Positions 9,328 to 18,569 of a stretch of 64,000 bases of DNA are shown here, in pieces. The stretch is from Microcystis aeruginosa W13-11 (GTDB lineage: Bacteria; Cyanobacteriota; Cyanobacteriia; Cyanobacteriales; Microcystaceae): positions 10,615 to 74,614 of the forward strand of contig JAADBR010000007.1 in assembly GCA_009995705.1 (NCBI GenBank), in the 5' to 3' direction. The translations under genes and the position numbers were made by a program. Below the pieces are notes generated by a model. That model saw nothing but the letters and a program-made list of their open reading frames with translations, was not told the DNA's origin and did no database searches. Numbering within the stretch: position 1 is the stretch's first letter; every line of letters begins with the position of its first letter.

Positions 9328-10572
9328 ATGATCTCTGAAATTTATCAAAAAGTCAGCTTGTTAGTTTTATATCAAGGGGTTTTTGACAATGCTATTGGCA
9401 AGGCATTTATTACCCTATTATCTACGGATAATCTCGCCGATTTTCTCAAAGCTTATGGTAAATTGTTTCAAGCTTTAGCCTCTAAAAATATCAGCTGGAA
9501 TGATTTTCTAGTCGAACAAATTTTATTAGATGATAATCCCTTTAGTCAACAGGTACAGAAAAAAAGTTTTTGGGAGTTACCCGAATCTTTAATTAATGGC
9601 GTTAAACAGGATTTATCTATCCTTCAATCTCTCTATAATTCTAGCATTTATAGCCTCAGCAATTCGACAATTTTGGAACAAATTAAATTTCTCAATTTCC
9701 CGACTTGGGAAGTGGACAATAAATTAGAAAGTTTTCTACATTCCGGTTTAAATTGGATCGAATTAGTCGAAGATCTAGCAGATTATTATCGCGAATGTGG
9801 TACAGGAATTTTTGCCCGTTATCAAGCTTTAAGGTGGCAAGAAGGTCGATTACAAGGAATTGCTCATCCCGATCCCGTGCAGATTCAAGAAATAGTCGGT
9901 TATGAAATGCCTAAGGAAACCTTGATTAAAAACACTGAGTTTTTATTAGCAGGTTATCCCGCTTTAAATGTGCTACTCTATGGCAGTCGTGGTTCAGGAA
10001 AATCCTCTCTAGTCAAGGGATTATTGCCAAAATACCATAGTCAAGGATTGCGCTTAATTGAAGTGGCCAAATCCCAATTAAAAGACCTACCATTAATTAT
10101 TGAAATTCTGCGAGATTTACCGCAAAAATTTATTATCTTTGTTGATGATTTATCCTTTGAAGAAGACGATGAAGCGTTTAAAGCTTTAAAGGTTGTTTTA
10201 GAGGGAAGCATCACCGCTAGACCGAAAAATGTCGTAGTTTATGCCACCTCTAATCGCCGACATTTAGTCAGAGAATTTTTTGCAGATCGACCCCAACCAA
10301 AAGATAGGGATGAAGTGCATAATTGGGACACAGTACAAGAAAAATTATCCTTTAGTGATCGCTTTGGTTTAACCCTAACTTTTGAACCAGCTAATCAAGA
10401 AAAATATCTGGAAATAGTACGTCATTTAGCCAGTTTAGCTAAATTAAAAATTAGCTTAGAAGACTTAGAATTTCGTGCCAAACAATGGGCAACCCAACAT
10501 AATGGGCGATCGGGAAGAACTGCTAGACAATTTATTGATTTTCTTCAAGGGGAATTAGAATTAAATAGGTAG
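9328..10572 (+). CDS. DUF815-family AAA ATPase
   Basis: The 414-aa protein has a helical N-terminal half and a P-loop half. Walker A is GSRGSGKSS near residues 220-228 and Walker B FVDDLSFEE near 271. They are followed by the sensor stretch VVVYATSNRRHLV and a DRFGLTLTF segment that is typical of DUF815 proteins. These are predicted ATPases related to the DnaA/IstB-like AAA clade, with no established role. Only 3 bp separates it from the methyltransferase-like gene upstream, so translation is probably coupled. Confidence 0.88.
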   Translation: MISEIYQKVSLLVLYQGVFDNAIGKAFITLLSTDNLADFLKAYGKLFQALASKNISWNDFLVEQILLDDNPFSQQVQKKSFWELPESLINGVKQDLSILQSLYNSSIYSLSNSTILEQIKFLNFPTWEVDNKLESFLHSGLNWIELVEDLADYYRECGTGIFARYQALRWQEGRLQGIAHPDPVQIQEIVGYEMPKETLIKNTEFLLAGYPALNVLLYGSRGSGKSSLVKGLLPKYHSQGLRLIEVAKSQLKDLPLIIEILRDLPQKFIIFVDDLSFEEDDEAFKALKVVLEGSITARPKNVVVYATSNRRHLVREFFADRPQPKDRDEVHNWDTVQEKLSFSDRFGLTLTFEPANQEKYLEIVRHLASLAKLKISLEDLEFRAKQWATQHNGRSGRTARQFIDFLQGELELNR

Positions 10573-10618
10573 CATTAATTGTGTTATGACTAAATAAAAA
10601 AATATCTAATCTAGAAAA

Positions 10619-11065
10619 ATGTTGACTTCATCTCCTCCCGAAACCCTCAGCTTACAAGAATATCGTAATTTAGAAACTAGCGCAGAAACTAAACACGAAT
10701 ATCACGACGGGGAAATCATCGAGATGACGGGGGGAAGCATCAATCATAATAGTATTCTCATTAATCTTATTTTCCTGCTTAAATTAGCTTTAAGAGGAAC
10801 TAATTATCGTCTTCAATCTAGCGATCTACGTCTATGGATACCCCAGTATAATCGCGGTTTATACCCAGATTTAATGATCATTGCTGGGGAACCATTATTT
10901 AGTGATAATCGCAACGATGAAATCTTAAATCCCTGTGTAATTATCGAAGTTTTATCCCCTTGGTTACTGCAAGAATACACCCCAACAAGGGGAATTATAA
11001 CTCTAGATTCTTTAGGAATTAGCTTAAATCCTGCCGGTATTTACGAAGAAATTAATTTTAATTGA
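10619..11065 (+). pseudogene. Uma2/DUF820 family gene with internal deletion (first of a tandem pair)
   Basis: The 148-aa frame starts like an Uma2-family PD-(D/E)XK protein: SLQEYRNLE, then YHDGEIIEMTGGSINHN and LYPDLMIIAGEP. After IIEVLSP about 40-50 residues normal for the family (length near 190) are missing. The frame jumps to the usual C-terminal end (ITLDSLGISLNPAGIYEEINF). This region follows the conserved EVLSP motif, so nuclease function is doubtful. The next gene is a close copy, showing a local tandem duplication. Uma2 genes are abundant in Microcystis and often decayed. Confidence 0.75.
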
Positions 11066-11133
11066 GGAATAATTGATGAATGATAACCTTTTTTTCTGTG
11101 ATCTAGGTTATAATCGGGAGGATTAAAAATTCT

Positions 11134-11565
11134 GTGACAGAGAAAATGCTAACTCGATCTCCTACCAAAACCCTCAGCTTAGAAGAATATCGTAATTTAG
11201 AGACTAGAGCGGAAACTAAACAGGAATATCACGACGGGGAAATTATCGAGATGACAGGGGGAAGTATCAATCATAATCGACTGGTACGCAATTTAATTCG
11301 CTTGTTAGACAATGCTTTAAGGAAAACTATTTATGAAGTCTTTCCCAGTGATTTGCGACTATGGATACCCCAATATAATCGCGGTTTATACCCAGATTTA
11401 ATGATCATTGCTGGGGAACCATTATTTAGTGATAATCGCAACGATGAAATCTTAAATCCCTGTGTAATTATCGAAGTTTTATCCCCTCCCAGCTAGGGAA
11501 ATTATAACTCTAGATTCTTTAGGAATTAGCTTAAATCTTGTCGATATTTACGAAGGAGTTGATTT
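11134..11565 (+). pseudogene. Uma2/DUF820 family gene, frameshifted (second copy)
   Basis: Starting at a GTG codon (11134) or the ATG at 11146, the first 110 residues closely follow the neighbouring Uma2 copy. The frame ends at 11496, just after IIEVLSP. Beyond the stop the DNA still matches the 3' end of the first copy (residue pattern ITLDSLGISLN then IYEGVDFN) but in another frame. The same internal segment is therefore missing in both copies, and this copy also has a frame break. It is almost certainly inactive. Confidence 0.75.
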
Positions 11566-11594
11566 TAATCTCAACTCCTAACTTTAGCTATCTT

Positions 11595-13082
11595 TTAAGA
11601 GGACGTACTAAAAATAATTTTACCATCTTTTACCGCTACTAAACGCAAGGTTAACGGTCCAGATGTATTGGTTTTACTAGCAGCAACTGCCTCAAGTGTC
11701 TCGATAGAATTACCTGACTTTTTCACTTGACCAATAAAGTTAACCACTGTAGTTAATAAACCATCTTCCACTTGAATTGACCCTAAAACTCCCGCACTTC
11801 TAGCGCGAAATTGAGCCGAAGCTAAGAGTAAATCTAAGCGCTTTTGTAGGTCTTCTTCTGTCATATTTTGGGGATCAATAGAAACGGCAGCGATTACCTG
11901 TTTCTCCTCAAAAACTCTTTGATTGGGAACCACATCAGCAAAGACACGAATCTCGCTTTCTCCTAAGACATAATTACCTGCGGAAAGGATTCTCACCACA
12001 TATTCTTTACCGTCCTGTAATTGTTGACTTAACTGTTCTACCTGTGCTTTTGTGATCTTAACTAAACGCTGGTCAAAATTAGGCTGATTCGGTTGGGTCG
12101 CACGGATAGCATTCATATTCGCTTCCCGCAATAACTTATCAATAACAGCGACAATAGCTTGGGGATCGACAATACGAAAAGCTCCAAAAGATAACACCTG
12201 CCCCCGGAAAATAGCAATTTGTTTTTCCCGCAATTCTTGATAGGTTTGATAGTATTGTTCTAAAACTTCCACTTCCCGCTTAAGAAAAGCCATTTGGCTT
12301 TCTAAATCCTTTAATTTTTCCTCGCGCTGTTCCAAAGCTAAATTTTTATCCACAATCGATCGATCGAGTTCTCCAATGCGCTGATCCCGGCGATCAATTT
12401 CTAGCTGTAGGGTTTTTTGTTGAGTTTCCAACTGTTGAAGTCGCGCTTGTCTGGCTGTTAATAACTTTTGTTGATTAGCTAACTCTTTATCTCTAACTTG
12501 AAGGGTGGTGTGTAGTTGATTTATTTGACCAGAAAGAATTGATTTTTGTTGAAACAATTGATCCCGTTGACTGCTTAACTCTGCCTTTTGATTAGTTAAA
12601 ATAACTCGTTCATTGTTTAAATTAGCCACTTCCTTCCGAAACTTTTCCAACTGTCCCGAAACTAATCGCAAACGTTGACGAGAAGCTTGATAATTTTTAT
12701 TAAGAACCTCTAGACGTTTCTGCACAGCTATCTGTTCACTTTTAGCCGTTTTTAAAGCCTTTTCCACTCGATTTTTTTGTTCGGTGGTTTTTCTTACCTG
12801 ACTTTCCAAATCCTTAATAGCGGCACGACGTTCATTTAAAAGGCGATCCAGTTCAAAAACTCCTTGACGCAGGGATTTACTAGAAGCAAACAAGACAATT
12901 AAAGTCGAGCCAGCGATCAAAATTCCCGTTACAATCGTCATCAAAGTTGCGGTTTGTTTCGGACGCAGATTAAATAAACGCATCCTTTTCTTACCGATAC
13001 GGCTACCTATGTGATCGCCAATCGCCGCTATCAGACCACCTAAAACCACGATGGCCAAAACTAAAATATAAGCGCTAGTCAT
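11595..13082 (-). CDS. DUF3084 membrane-anchored coiled-coil protein
   Basis: The 495-aa protein has a hydrophobic segment at the very N-terminus and another near residues 45-65. A long coiled coil follows, about residues 75-275 with many Gln, Lys, Glu and Leu heptads, and then a globular C-terminal domain of about 200 residues. This is the layout of the cyanobacterial DUF3084 family, whose function is not established. The gene begins 8 bp after the ntcA stop on the same strand, so it is probably co-transcribed with ntcA. Confidence 0.88.
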   Translation of the reverse strand: MTSAYILVLAIVVLGGLIAAIGDHIGSRIGKKRMRLFNLRPKQTATLMTIVTGILIAGSTLIVLFASSKSLRQGVFELDRLLNERRAAIKDLESQVRKTTEQKNRVEKALKTAKSEQIAVQKRLEVLNKNYQASRQRLRLVSGQLEKFRKEVANLNNERVILTNQKAELSSQRDQLFQQKSILSGQINQLHTTLQVRDKELANQQKLLTARQARLQQLETQQKTLQLEIDRRDQRIGELDRSIVDKNLALEQREEKLKDLESQMAFLKREVEVLEQYYQTYQELREKQIAIFRGQVLSFGAFRIVDPQAIVAVIDKLLREANMNAIRATQPNQPNFDQRLVKITKAQVEQLSQQLQDGKEYVVRILSAGNYVLGESEIRVFADVVPNQRVFEEKQVIAAVSIDPQNMTEEDLQKRLDLLLASAQFRARSAGVLGSIQVEDGLLTTVVNFIGQVKKSGNSIETLEAVAASKTNTSGPLTLRLVAVKDGKIIFSTSS

Positions 13083-13090
13083 CCAGAATT

Positions 13091-13768
13091 TTAAGTAAAT
13101 TGTTGACTGAGAGCGACGGGATTATGGACGGTAATTTTCTTCTTGTAAATTGAGACCATTTCTTGATCCCGCAGCTCCCCCAATAAACGGGTGACAGTGA
13201 CGCGGGTAGAACCGATCGCTTCGGCGATCGCTTGGTGAGACAATTTTAGATCCACCCGGATGCCATCGGTGGTGGGAACCCCAAAATCACGACAGAGAAT
13301 TAATAAAAAACTGACCAAACGTGAACCCATATCCCGGTGAGCTAAGGTTTCGATCATCATTTCTGTTTGCAGAATCCGCGATGACAAACCCTGCAGCATC
13401 AACATTGATAAATCGGGATTATTGCGGAGGGATCTTTCTACCTGCTCGATCGGGGCCGAGAGTAATTCTACCGGAGTAAAAGCCACGGCATGATAAAAAC
13501 GATCCGATCGCTGACCAGTCAGTAAGGATAGCACACCAAAGACGCTATTTTCCCGCAGTAGAGCCACGGTAATTTCTTCTCCCGCTTCATAGACTCGCGA
13601 CAACTTAACGGCTCCTTTCAGCAAAAAATAGACTCTTTCGGCGGGATCTCCAGGAAAAAAAATCGTTTTGCCACGCTCGAACAACTCCACCACCGGGGGG
13701 AAATTGCCGCTGCCGATTCGACGGAACACATCTGCTAGGGGTTTATCTTGTATTAATGATAAGTCCAT
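13091..13768 (-). CDS. ntcA: global nitrogen regulator NtcA
   Basis: The 225-aa protein is a CRP/FNR-type regulator with an N-terminal cyclic-nucleotide-fold effector domain ([21 protein letters not shown]), a dimerisation helix and a C-terminal helix-turn-helix ([20 protein letters not shown]). The recognition-helix residues match NtcA, which binds 2-oxoglutarate and PipX and activates nitrogen-assimilation genes at GTA-N8-TAC sites. The frame is open for 21 further codons upstream. The ATG at 13768 is chosen because it gives the standard 225-aa length beginning [15 protein letters not shown]. It is divergent from fabI, and a near-consensus NtcA site lies between the two genes. Confidence 0.97.
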   Translation of the reverse strand: MDLSLIQDKPLADVFRRIGSGNFPPVVELFERGKTIFFPGDPAERVYFLLKGAVKLSRVYEAGEEITVALLRENSVFGVLSLLTGQRSDRFYHAVAFTPVELLSAPIEQVERSLRNNPDLSMLMLQGLSSRILQTEMMIETLAHRDMGSRLVSFLLILCRDFGVPTTDGIRVDLKLSHQAIAEAIGSTRVTVTRLLGELRDQEMVSIYKKKITVHNPVALSQQFT

Positions 13769-13913
13769 CTCACATCCAAAAAAGGGGAAAATTGTTTTTA
13801 TTATGCAACGAGTGTCACCTCTATTAAACATAACCGCTGCCTAAACTGGGAAAAGTTTTGGGCGCTTTTTGCCAGACAATGGGGAAGGGGTGATCATTGC
13901 TGCCCTGTTATCT

Positions 13914-13928
13914 GTATCCCTATTATAC
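13914..13928. promoter_or_regulatory. possible NtcA site, off by one in spacing
   Basis: The palindrome GTA-N9-TAC lies between the divergent ntcA and fabI starts. The NtcA consensus is GTA-N8-TAC, so this has one base too many. ntcA is autoregulated in several cyanobacteria, which makes the position plausible, but the spacing keeps confidence low. Confidence 0.25.
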
Positions 13929-13982
13929 CGAATCTCGCTGGGGTCGGCTATTGGGGAGATTTTTGTAAGAGAAACGAGAACT

Positions 13983-14759
13983 ATGTTAGATTTAACGGGA
14001 AAAAACGCCCTAGTGACAGGAATTGCCAATAATCGCTCGATCGCTTGGGGAATTGCCCAACAACTCCATCAAGCTGGTGCAAATATCGGTGTCACCTATC
14101 TCCCCGACGAAAAAGGCCGTTTTGAGAAAAAAGTGCGAGAATTGGCCGATGAACTTAATCCCGCTTTTTACGTCCCCTGCGATGTCCAAAATGACCAACA
14201 GGTAGAAGATACTTTCGCTATAGTGGCGGAAAAATGGGGCAAACTGGATATTTTGATTCACTGTCTCGCTTTTGCCGATAAAGAGGGTTTAACGGGGGAT
14301 TTTACCGCCATTCCCCGGGAAGCTTTCACTAAGTCCCTAGATATTAGCACTTTTTCCCTAACCCGTCTAGCGCGATCGGCTAAACCTTTGATGACGGAAG
14401 GGGGAAGTATTATCACTCTTACCTATCTCGGTGGTGTCAAGGTAATTCCTAACTATAATTTAATGGGGGTGGCAAAAGCCGGTTTAGAAATGAGTGTTCG
14501 CTATTTGGCCGCCGAATTAGGTGGCCAAAAGATCCGAGTTAATGGTATTTCTGCCGGTCCAATTCGCACCTTGGCATCTTCGGCCGTGGGGGGAATTCTT
14601 GATATGATCCATCATGTGGAAGAAATCGCTCCTTTACATCGCACAGTGACACAAATTGAGGTAGGAAATACGGCCGCTTTTTTAGCCAGTGATCTTGCTA
14701 GTGGTATTACCGGTCAGATTATTTATGTGGATTCCGGTTACGAAATTATGGGAATGTAG
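13983..14759 (+). CDS. fabI: enoyl-[acyl-carrier-protein] reductase (NADH) FabI
   Basis: The 258-aa short-chain dehydrogenase has the FabI-type cofactor motif GIANNRSIAWGIA near residues 13-25. The active-site pair appears as TYLGG followed by NLMGVAKAGLE, which gives the FabI-type Tyr-x6-Lys arrangement when the preceding NYN tyrosine is used. FabI carries out the last reductive step of each fatty-acid elongation round. The open frame extends 38 codons upstream. The ATG at 13983 is preferred because it begins MLDLTGKNALVTGIA, as family members do. Confidence 0.96.
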   Translation: MLDLTGKNALVTGIANNRSIAWGIAQQLHQAGANIGVTYLPDEKGRFEKKVRELADELNPAFYVPCDVQNDQQVEDTFAIVAEKWGKLDILIHCLAFADKEGLTGDFTAIPREAFTKSLDISTFSLTRLARSAKPLMTEGGSIITLTYLGGVKVIPNYNLMGVAKAGLEMSVRYLAAELGGQKIRVNGISAGPIRTLASSAVGGILDMIHHVEEIAPLHRTVTQIEVGNTAAFLASDLASGITGQIIYVDSGYEIMGM

Positions 14760-14920
14760 TTTTATTCAGTTATTAGTGTCACGGGGTTCTGAAGGGGGAT
14801 TTTTGACTTCTTTGGGGTTAATTGTGATCGGACTGAAGGTTCGTTTAATTTTTTCACAATTTATTCCCCATTTTCAAACAATTTCTCAATGATGCGTTTC
14901 ATTTTTGCATTGGCGTTCTA

Positions 14921-15115
14921 TTGGGTCGTCTTATAGACCCCCTAGGAAGTGAATCATTTTATAACATCACACTGGGTATTCCAGGTTCCGTACTGGTACA
15001 ATCTACCCCTGAACTGAGTGCTGTTGTCGCCTTATTGGGGTTAGGGTTGGGTGCCTTGGCTTCTAGAGTTAGGAAACAAGGTTATCGCTCTTCTGGAACT
15101 TTCGGAAATCCCTGA
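14921..15115 (+). pseudogene. PEP-CTERM protein remnant
   Basis: The 64-codon frame ends with a hydrophobic stretch and basic tail like a PEP-CTERM sorting signal: TPELSAVVALLGLGLGALAS then RVRKQG. The expected PEP reads PEL, and no signal peptide or full ectodomain is present upstream, so this is a 3' gene fragment. A MITE-like element begins exactly where the basic tail ends, replacing the natural stop. The rest of 14760-14920 shows no recognisable coding. Confidence 0.6.
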
Positions 15116-15290
15116 CCGAATCCAGATTCTGAAACCCTTGCTTGACAAGTGATCGCTAACTTTTTTTCTAATAAAAACCCAAATTTCGGGTTTCTGTTAG
15201 TTAGCGATAGCTTGAAGGCTTACCCCATAATAGAGCTAGAGTTTAGAGACTGTAAGACTTTTGCCAGAGTCCCTCCAAGAGCGTTATAGC
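15081..15290. mobile_element. MITE-like element of about 210 bp (copy 1)
   Basis: This segment is a close copy of 36168-36376. It has the same internal hairpin (CGCTAAC ... GTTAGCG, nested around AAACCC/GGGTTT) and the same right-hand sequence ending in AAGAGCG. Its ends (GTTATCGCTCTT and AAGAGCGTTATAGC) form a weaker inverted repeat than those of the other copy, so it is probably the older insertion. It encodes nothing and abuts the PEP-CTERM remnant. Confidence 0.8.
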
Positions 15291-15581
15291 GTTTCTCACA
15301 CCTGTGTGGCACAGTTAAACCTTTGCTGATTAAACTTTTCACCATCGAAAATGTACCTCTTGCGAACAGGAAACGCCATAATTAATTTGCAAGAGTTCTA
15401 GTTAGGGGAGAATGAGTACGTCTAACTCAAAAAAAGCAATATCTTCAATAGCTTACCAGTTCGCCAAAATCTGACTAAAAAACTTTCATCCCCCCGGCAT
15501 CTCCATCCCTCTTAAAAAAAGGGAAAAGGGGGACTTAAATTCGCCGATTTGATCTGTAATTTCTCTGGGCAAAAATTGCTA
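15291..15581. other. intergenic stretch without recognised genes
   Basis: Between the MITE-like element and the convergent GHL10 gene I see no coding frame of convincing quality, no RNA gene and no strong terminator, apart from a weak A/G-rich palindrome near 15511-15535. Confidence 0.5.
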
Positions 15582-16898
15582 TTAACTACCAGGAGGGGGA
15601 ATTACAGGAATTTCGATACCGTCCGGTGCTAAGGGGGGAGGTGTGGGAGTTAGTCTTGGCTGATAAACAGGTTCAGGAGTACTAACTAAGGGGAGATTTT
15701 CCACCACGGGAAGACGGGGAGTGATGGGTTGCGAAAACATCGCTTGAATTGCCGCTTTTCTGGTTTCTGGAGGTTCCAAAGCTTGCTGCCAGAGACTTTC
15801 ATAAAAGAAGAAAATCACCCCTAAACCCCGTTGACGAGCAGCCAATACCTTTTCTTCAATCAAGGGTAGGGCAATCGGTCGATTGCGTAAACCGGTTAAA
15901 ACCCCCACACCGGTGGGGATAGTTTGCTGGGTTTCCTGAATTTCGGGACGCTCTATTTGTTTGAGAAAACTGGGCAGATCGGGACGATAAACCTGTACGA
16001 TTAACTCATCGACTAATCCTTGCCGCACCCAAGCGAGCCAATCCTGTAAATGACCATTATAGGCGAATTCGTAGGGATTAGGGGCGATCGAAAGCAGTAT
16101 ATTCGGTTTAATTGCCTGAATTGATTCTTTGAGATTAGCCAGAAAAGCGGTGATTTTATCGGCCCGCCATTTTGTCCATTCAGGATCCCGGGGGTTAGCT
16201 GGAGGCGTTTTTTCGGTTTCCTGTTGATAAAGAGCGATAGTATAGGGATCATAGCCGAATTCGTTTGGTAAACTCAGATGATCGTCGAATTGGATGCCGT
16301 TAATATCGTATTGTCCCACCACTTCCAAGACTAATTCCCGCAGAAAATTCTGCACCTCGGGACGGAAGGGATTCAACCACACCACCTCACCGGCTGCCCC
16401 CACCCAAGTGGTCCCCCCGTCGCGTTTTTGGGTTAACCAGTTCTGATGTTTTAAGGCTAATTCTGAGGTGGGAGGGGCCATAAATCCGAATTCAAACCAA
16501 GGAATGACCAATAATCCCCTGCTACTGGTTTGTTCCACCAATTCTGCCAAGATATCTTGTCCCTGCGCTCCCGTAGGCACAAAAGGCTGTATTCCTTCCC
16601 GTTTTGCGATCGCACTAGGATAGAGAGCATAACCGGAATTCCAGACCACGGGATAGATAGCATTAAAATTAAGATTAACTAATTGCTCGATCGCCTGTTG
16701 TCGTTTATCCCTGTCCATCAGCATCCCAGTATCGTTGGTGGTAATCCAAACACCGCGAATATCAGGAGCTCGACTTTGAGAGAAAGCGGTAGAAAAATAG
16801 CCTAATAGTACGACTATCAGAAAAGATGCTAAGAATAGTAGTATAGGGAGCTTTTTAAGAATTTGCCGCCAAACGCTAGTCGGAATTAGAAAAGTCAT
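15582..16898 (-). CDS. GHL10-type glycoside hydrolase-like lipo/secreted protein
   Basis: The 438-aa protein has an N-terminal signal or anchor (about residues 15-40) followed by the hallmark RGVWITTND near residue 49 of the GHL10/DUF187 family. QFDDHLSLP near residue 200 gives likely acidic catalytic residues in a TIM barrel. Family members are predicted carbohydrate-active enzymes of the cell envelope, related to YngK of Bacillus. The exact substrate is not known. The C-terminus is proline-rich (PTPPPLAPDGIEIPVIPPPG), a probable flexible tail. Confidence 0.88.
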   Translation of the reverse strand: MTFLIPTSVWRQILKKLPILLFLASFLIVVLLGYFSTAFSQSRAPDIRGVWITTNDTGMLMDRDKRQQAIEQLVNLNFNAIYPVVWNSGYALYPSAIAKREGIQPFVPTGAQGQDILAELVEQTSSRGLLVIPWFEFGFMAPPTSELALKHQNWLTQKRDGGTTWVGAAGEVVWLNPFRPEVQNFLRELVLEVVGQYDINGIQFDDHLSLPNEFGYDPYTIALYQQETEKTPPANPRDPEWTKWRADKITAFLANLKESIQAIKPNILLSIAPNPYEFAYNGHLQDWLAWVRQGLVDELIVQVYRPDLPSFLKQIERPEIQETQQTIPTGVGVLTGLRNRPIALPLIEEKVLAARQRGLGVIFFFYESLWQQALEPPETRKAAIQAMFSQPITPRLPVVENLPLVSTPEPVYQPRLTPTPPPLAPDGIEIPVIPPPGS

Positions 16899-16990
16899 TT
16901 CTTTAAGGTGAAGATTAACGGTTTTAACTGGTTATGATACCGGCTTTGCTCAACTCTTTCAGGCTAGATTGACCAAAAATATATATTTAC

Positions 16991-18568
16991 CTATTTCTTC
17001 ACTCGCGACAATTGGCCTTGAGGATAGAAATAATCAAGATGAATATCGAATTGATCTAGGGCCAGTAATAACCGATTGGAAGGACGAAAAAGAAATAAGT
17101 TGACCTGGGGAATTTCTAGGACTTCTTTTAACTTATCGGTATCGGGGTTAGTGGTAGTCAGGAAGTATTGTACATCAGCATTAAGACGATAATTAAGGGA
17201 AAGCAAATCACCTAAGTTAGTCCAGTCATTACCTTCGTCGCTAATAATAATGGCATTGGGGACCGCATTGATTTTTCTAGCAACTTCGCCATTCCAATAA
17301 CTAGGAACTTTTGCCCAACTGGTTTCGGAAAGAGCATTATTAAAGTTCGATATTATACTAGCAGTTAACAAAAAAGTCAAGATAATTTTACCTAAAATTT
17401 TACCTCGACTAAGCAATTGTGACAAGAAAAAAGCCACAGTTATATAGATAGTGGGAAAGGAGGCAATTAGATAACGGGTGACAGTTGATCTAGTGGTGGT
17501 CAAAATTAGATCGGGAATGACTAAAGCGAGGAAAGGTACTAGGGTTGAGGTAATCAGAAAAGTAAAAGCTATGGGGTTATTGTAGCGATAAACTCGCTGC
17601 AAAGCATAGATAATTAAGATTAAAAAAATTAGTCTATATATATAGGTGAAGATGTTATTAAAACCAAAATCGCTATCGCTAAATGGACAGGTAAAAGTTA
17701 AGAGCCATAATTTACTGAACAATCCCCAATCAAGATAGTTAACGGCAGCCCAACTGGTGGAGCTAAAGGCCTTTTTAGAGTTAGTTAAAAAAACCTGTAA
17801 CCAGGGTATGTATAAAATTATCATTGTTAACCCAGATAACAGGAAAAATATCAAGGTATTTTTTCGCTCTGGTTTCATAAGAAGATACCAAAGTATCAAA
17901 GCTGCCTGAGCAAATAAGTTGAGAATAAAAAAGAGATGGGTGTAGAGTCCGAGAGTATTAGAGAGAGTGTATAAGGACCAATTAACAAGAGTTCTTTTTT
18001 TTAGGCATTTTAACAGCATTAATTGACTGATTATCGTTAACATAACTAAAAGACTATACTGACGGGATATTTGAGCAAATATTATATCAACTGGAGATAG
18101 TGCTAATAAAATTACTGCTAGAATTGCCGTTAACTTTGATGTAAATAGTTCTAGGGATAGATAGTAAATCAATGGCAAAGAGAGAAGACTAAAAACAATC
18201 GCTAAACTGCGGGAAGAAACAGGAGAAAAACTGAATATTTTTTCCCAATAGCGAGAGATAATAAAGTATAAAGGTGGGTGTTGAGGATCTTCTTTAGCGA
18301 GAGATTTAATTGTATCAAAAACATTACTTTCGGGTTTCAGTTGTTGAAATTTTCCTAATTCTGTGGTAGATAAAAGACGATTTTGAAAGATAGTATCAGC
18401 GATTTCCTTTGCTTGATAACCAGTGGTTCTAATGGTGGTGTAGGATTCATCATGCCAATAGACTTTTTTATCGATATTTGCCCAACGAAAAACCACACCA
18501 AGAGTTAGGATAATTATCAAAAGTATTAAGAGCCAATTGGGGGTTTTATAATTAATATTTGCTTGCAT
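16991..18568 (-). CDS. GT39-like membrane glycosyltransferase
   Basis: The 525-aa polytopic protein has roughly ten hydrophobic segments. WHDESYT near residues 34-40, just after the first membrane helix, is typical of the ArnT/PMT superfamily, where an acidic residue in the first external loop is catalytic. DPQHPPLYFIISRYW follows as the second conserved loop. Such enzymes move sugars from polyprenyl-phosphate donors to lipids or proteins on the outer face of the membrane. Donor and acceptor cannot be told here. It starts 1 bp after the dnaB stop on the same strand, so the two are likely co-transcribed. Confidence 0.82.
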   Translation of the reverse strand: MQANINYKTPNWLLILLIIILTLGVVFRWANIDKKVYWHDESYTTIRTTGYQAKEIADTIFQNRLLSTTELGKFQQLKPESNVFDTIKSLAKEDPQHPPLYFIISRYWEKIFSFSPVSSRSLAIVFSLLSLPLIYYLSLELFTSKLTAILAVILLALSPVDIIFAQISRQYSLLVMLTIISQLMLLKCLKKRTLVNWSLYTLSNTLGLYTHLFFILNLFAQAALILWYLLMKPERKNTLIFFLLSGLTMIILYIPWLQVFLTNSKKAFSSTSWAAVNYLDWGLFSKLWLLTFTCPFSDSDFGFNNIFTYIYRLIFLILIIYALQRVYRYNNPIAFTFLITSTLVPFLALVIPDLILTTTRSTVTRYLIASFPTIYITVAFFLSQLLSRGKILGKIILTFLLTASIISNFNNALSETSWAKVPSYWNGEVARKINAVPNAIIISDEGNDWTNLGDLLSLNYRLNADVQYFLTTTNPDTDKLKEVLEIPQVNLFLFRPSNRLLLALDQFDIHLDYFYPQGQLSRVKK

Positions 18569-18569
18569 T

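Noticed and set aside
7325-10572. Kinase, methyltransferase-like and DUF815 genes as a phage-defence operon
   Set aside because: The genes are close and on one strand, but nothing specific to defence is visible, and they sit in a conserved region.
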